A stretch of 64,000 bases of DNA, taken from the NCBI GenBank assembly GCA_034336665.1, contig CM067566.1, positions 20,132,330 through 20,196,329 on the forward strand, given 5' to 3'. Every line of letters begins with the position of its first letter. The stretch's first letter is position 1. The notes below the pieces were generated by a model. It did not search any database. It was not told the DNA's origin and worked only from the letters and a program-made list of their open reading frames with translations. Below, piece after piece: positions 60,270 to 64,000 of the stretch. The translations under genes were made by a program, and so were the position numbers. The stretch is from Luscinia megarhynchos. Lineage: Eukaryota; Chordata; Aves; Passeriformes; Turdidae.

Positions 60270-60478
60270 CTTATCTGGAATCAAGTTCAATCCTCCTGCA
60301 ATGAGCAGGGACATCAACTAGATCAGATTGCTCACAGCCCTGTTTGACATGGCCTTGGACACTTTCAGAGATGGGGCATGCACCATCTCTCTGGGCAACC
60401 TGCTCCAGAGTTTCCCTGGAAAAAAGTTCCTCCTTATAGCTCATCTCAATCTCTCCTCTTTTGAGGTATGACAAAGGT
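60270..60478 (-). mobile_element. CR1 LINE, 3' region fragment (minus strand)
   Basis: Landmarks of a reverse-complemented CR1 3' part: CAATCCTCCTGCAATGAGCA (60289), GGGACATCAACTAGATCAGA (60308), TTGCTCACAGCCCTGTTTGACATGG (60329), AGAGATGGGGCATGCACC (60367), TCTCTGGGCAACCTGCTCCAGAG (60388) and the AGTTCCTCCTTATA region (60426). The terminal tail is missing and the coding side breaks off by about 60478. The form with ATGAGCAGGGACAT differs slightly from the 27.6-kb copy, so it is probably another CR1 sub-type. Old and inactive. Confidence 0.88.
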
Positions 60479-63400
60479 GATTCACTGCTTATAGAAACAA
60501 TGTTGATCATAAATGCATGTGCATGGTGTGAACAGAGAGAATGACGAAAAAAACGAAGAATGGTGCCAACGAATATAAAAGTGGAAAGTAAAAGCAGTAG
60601 GAGAAGAAAGAAGATGATGCAAGCTTGAAAACAGGAAAGAAAAGTCTAGAAGTGATTGCAAGAAGGAATGTCTCTTATTTGATGCTTAGTAACTTTTTTT
60701 TTTTTGCCCGTTTAACCAAGGAAGATATAGAAGAAGTGAAAGTCAGACAAAGAATCATTTTCATGAGAGACAAGCAATTTTTTCTTGGTCTTAGTGACGT
60801 CCTTAGTGAAGCTCCTTAGGGTTAGGAAACTTTACATCAACTGTTCTGCTTCTGTTTAGAGACAATATTTCCCTCACCTTTGTCCCATGCAACAGTGCTT
60901 AATTTTACCAGCTTCTGCAAGACATCCTTTTAACTAAAGCCTAATTGGAATCAACTTACCAAAAAATCAGGTGCATTTACAATCAGTACCTAGAACACTT
61001 CTAGAATAATAAATAATTATATGCTTCCAGACCAATTATTTCAAGTGAGTACAACATTACCTAATTATCAGACATCAAACATATATGCTTGCTACTTGAT
61101 TTTTTCATGGGCACTCAAGCATGACAACAGCAACACACATAGACAAGTTCAGTGGACTAATTAGCTATTGGTAATGAAAAGAAAATATTGTCAAGGACTC
61201 TTTTGTACACAAACTCATTTGTTGGTGAGTGGAAGGACACTGTTTCTATTATAATATTAGTTTCTCTCCAAGAGAAATAATTAAGAAGGCAGTTTAGAAT
61301 GCCAACAAATCCCTTGCTAGATTTTCCAAATTTCTTAATATAATAAATACTGCTTTTGAATTTTATAGCTTTTTCCAGATTGAAAACATAAAGAATAAGA
61401 AAGAATAAGAATCCCACTGAAGTAACATGATAACTAGGGCTGGTGAAATTTGTAAACAATATTTTGTTTACATTTTAAAAATGTGTTTTATTAATAAAAG
61501 AAAGATTATGAACTTACTTTATGATTCTCCTCCATACTAACAGGAAGCCTTGCACATAACATGAAATGAAGGTTGAGATGTAATTTATTTTTATAAAATT
61601 TGATTTGTTGGTAATATGTTATTGCTATAAAATTTCTCCCACAATACCAATTCTCTGACAAATCTAACTCTAAAAATTCTTAATAAGGTCTTGTGTGAAT
61701 GTCTCTGCTGAAAAGTCTTCCTTTTATTTCCTTTCTTCTATATGTTAGCAAGAATCAAGTTCACAAGTCAGTAGTCTTAGCTTTTAATTTTCACAAAACA
61801 GCTTCCATTTGAAAATATAATCTCACTATCACACTCTGTATGTTTGCAAACTGATATCTAGTTAAGTTGCTTTAATAATATTGGCACAAATGATACAACT
61901 GGGTTCTGCTCCATCATAATTTTCTGAACAAACTGAAGTTTTATTTTCCATAAACTCTAAAGTACAGAAAAAAAATATTTTTTATTTGCATTTTTTTGTT
62001 AGTACATATTTTATCTCCATGTACATCTTAGAGATGTCTTTGGTTTTTATAAATTTATTTTTTACTAAAGAAAAAAAAGTACAAAAATGCTGCTGACAAC
62101 TTCACAGAAAAGGAGCATGAAGGTATATTGTACTTTTCCAACAAGACAAACTGTAGCTAATGTTTGTGAAGAGAAAACCTGCAGCAGACAATAGTTTGTG
62201 TCTCAAACTGCATGTATGAGGAATGTATAGCCACAGGCAAGTCAGTGTCAGCAATGGCACCTGGGGACAACAATGCATCACAAAGGAAGGAACCTGAAAA
62301 GAGACTGAGGCCCAAATTATGTACTTGTGGCTTAGAGGCAGCAGTCAGCCAACAGGAGTTTTTAATTCCTTTTCACATGGGGCAGAAGAAGATGAAAGAC
62401 TCCACAACCACTTTCTCTTTCTGAAAGAATCACTGATAACAGAGGGAGCAAGCAAGACCAAAGAAAACAGATGTCTTTCTGCCTTGCTCAATAAATTTGT
62501 GTTATGGACTGTCACAAGGATACAGGTAGTCAGGTTTATAGAATGTAAATCTTGCAAAGAAAATGTAAGCAAATAGTCCCCCTTAAAAACAAAAGTCTAC
62601 AAAAGCACAATAGATGTGTTCTAAATTTCACTAGTTGCCAGCATGCTACCATCCTTTTCCACACGCCCCTCTTCTAGTGGGTCATCATAACATGTTCTGA
62701 AAAGAAACTGTCAAAATCAAAAATTATCTGAGGCCATCCTTCATATAATGATATACACATACTTGTATTTCTGTTCTCATAATCGCCAAAGAAGTTTGAA
62801 GAAACCCCAGGTCTACTTGTCCTGAATTATAGGAAAGCTATTTATTCAGCCATTGTTTCAGTGGGTTTGTCTTTGTGTTGATGAGAGCAGCTGTAGAGGT
62901 GGCTTGGTTAGAAGGTGAAACTTACTGAGCAAAAGAACATGACTGTTGAAAAGTGCTGACAAGAAAGGACTGACAGGGAAAGGACTCCCAGGCTGAAACT
63001 GCCAGCCTGGGAACTGGGCCTAGGAATGATAAATGTCCTTGAAGTACAGCTTGATACACAGAGACTTGACACATCCTGAGATACCACTGACAAGCACAAA
63101 AACAAGGCACTGTAACAGCAACTCATTGTCTGAAAGGGTGGAAAACTGTCTGGAAAAATAAGATTACTCTGAAAGAACAGAAAATACCATCATCTCCTGG
63201 CTGTTAAGGTTAAAAAAGTCAAAATTAAGTGTAAGTATTGTCTGCTCTAAGTAGCATGTTCTATGCCCTCTTAGATCTCTATAACAGGGCATTTATTTTC
63301 ATCTAAAGTGGACCCTCTTTCTCTCTGAAATCTCCCCACACTACTCCAACGCTTTCTTTCTTAAACAGATTGAATTCTCCACATTAACTTTTTATGAAAT

Positions 63401-64000
63401 CTTGGACTTCCACTGAGAAGTCCTGTCTGTCTTCAGACTCAGACACATCATCATTGAAGTGGGATTCTGTCTGTTACTTTGTTGTACCCCAGTTTTGGGG
63501 TTCATTCAGTTTGCCCTCCTACCTCTTGCATGGTTGGATCCCCATCTGGAACCGGTTTGTCCTTGTCCTTGGGATTGTTCTTCCTCTTCTGAAATCTGTC
63601 TAATTCACTTGACAGTGATACTTATCTCCCAATTAGTACTCTATTGTACCTGCTGTTAAACTGTTGATAAGTTTATGTAAGAGTATAGGTTTACTTGGCC
63701 GTTGCTGTTATTGTTTGCTGATTGACTACTGTTATTACTGATTGCTGACACACTTTTTATTGATCCTGTATCAATGAATACTGATAGTAATTTGTAATGG
63801 TTTGATATATATCTACTTGGTTTGTTAATCATAGGCATACTTGTTAGTGGTAAGTTTTGTGGTAGTTTACATGGTAGTGGTGATTCTTGTGGTTTTTGTG
63901 CTAGCCTATAATATAGTTGAGAAATTTAACAGATAAAGTCTTGGTGTCCTTGTGAATGAAAAAATCTTACTAACCCTTTGAGGTGATCTTTATACATCTG
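60479..64000. other. AT-rich unique sequence to the window end, no gene seen
   Basis: I recognise no repeat family or gene. ORFs reach at most 100 codons (61157-61459, minus strand). 62.2-62.6 kb and 63.4-63.6 kb are slightly richer in G+C with short open frames on both strands but no motif. The terminal 300 bp are rich in TTGTGGTAGT and GTTAGTGG words without forming a clear tandem repeat. Confidence 0.5.

Noticed and set aside
1..64000. tRNA, rRNA, snRNA, CRISPR or prokaryotic operon structure
   Set aside because: No tRNA B-box with a matching cloverleaf, no rRNA or snRNA core motifs, no spaced direct-repeat array and no dense same-strand coding were seen. The sequence has vertebrate intergenic texture throughout.

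Overview
The window looks like nuclear DNA of a bird: AT-rich, gene-poor sequence that is intergenic or deep-intronic. The best support is repeat content. There are several CR1 LINE copies with the typical 3' ends (tandem ATTCTGTGAT-type octamers, or TAGAATCA on the other strand). There are two copies of an LTR-like element of a kind common in avian genomes, a long TAGAA pentanucleotide array beside a CR1 tail, and many vertebrate-type microsatellites. CR1 also occurs in crocodilians and turtles, so 'bird' is likely rather than proven, and I cannot name the species.

Layout. 0-7.1 kb: unique AT-rich DNA with a short CR1 3' end (1.55 kb), a 26-unit TAGAA array on a minus-strand CR1 fragment (2.1-2.35 kb) and a 290-bp CR1 3' end (6.8-7.1 kb). 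7.8-8.9 kb: LTR-like copy 1 plus an unidentified GC-richer block. 9-27.3 kb: mostly unique DNA with simple repeats, a poly-A-tailed segment (about 24.8-25.17 kb) and a GC-richer block (25.2-25.5 kb). 27.35-28.24 kb: an old minus-strand CR1, including an eroded ORF2 piece, split by a younger plus-strand CR1. 28-55.5 kb: unique DNA with scattered microsatellites and stretches that resemble conserved non-coding elements. 55.7-57.0 kb: LTR-like copy 2, carrying a 47-bp minisatellite. 58.55-58.83 kb: a small CpG-dense patch. 60.27-60.48 kb: another minus-strand CR1. The rest, to 64 kb, is unique DNA.

I recognised no intact protein-coding gene, tRNA, rRNA, snRNA or CRISPR. With about 38% GC (rough estimate), chance ORFs of up to about 130-140 codons are expected across six frames of 64 kb. 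The longest non-repeat ORFs (139 codons at 45.2 kb, 124 at 23.2 kb) are therefore unremarkable. The 252-codon and 140-codon ORFs near 56 kb are antisense readings of a minisatellite. A few stretches have splice-site-bounded open frames and are listed as low-confidence exon candidates. I found no convincing new biological system. The points most worth checking are the LTR minisatellite, the CpG patch, the nested CR1 pair, the exon candidates and the possible conserved elements.
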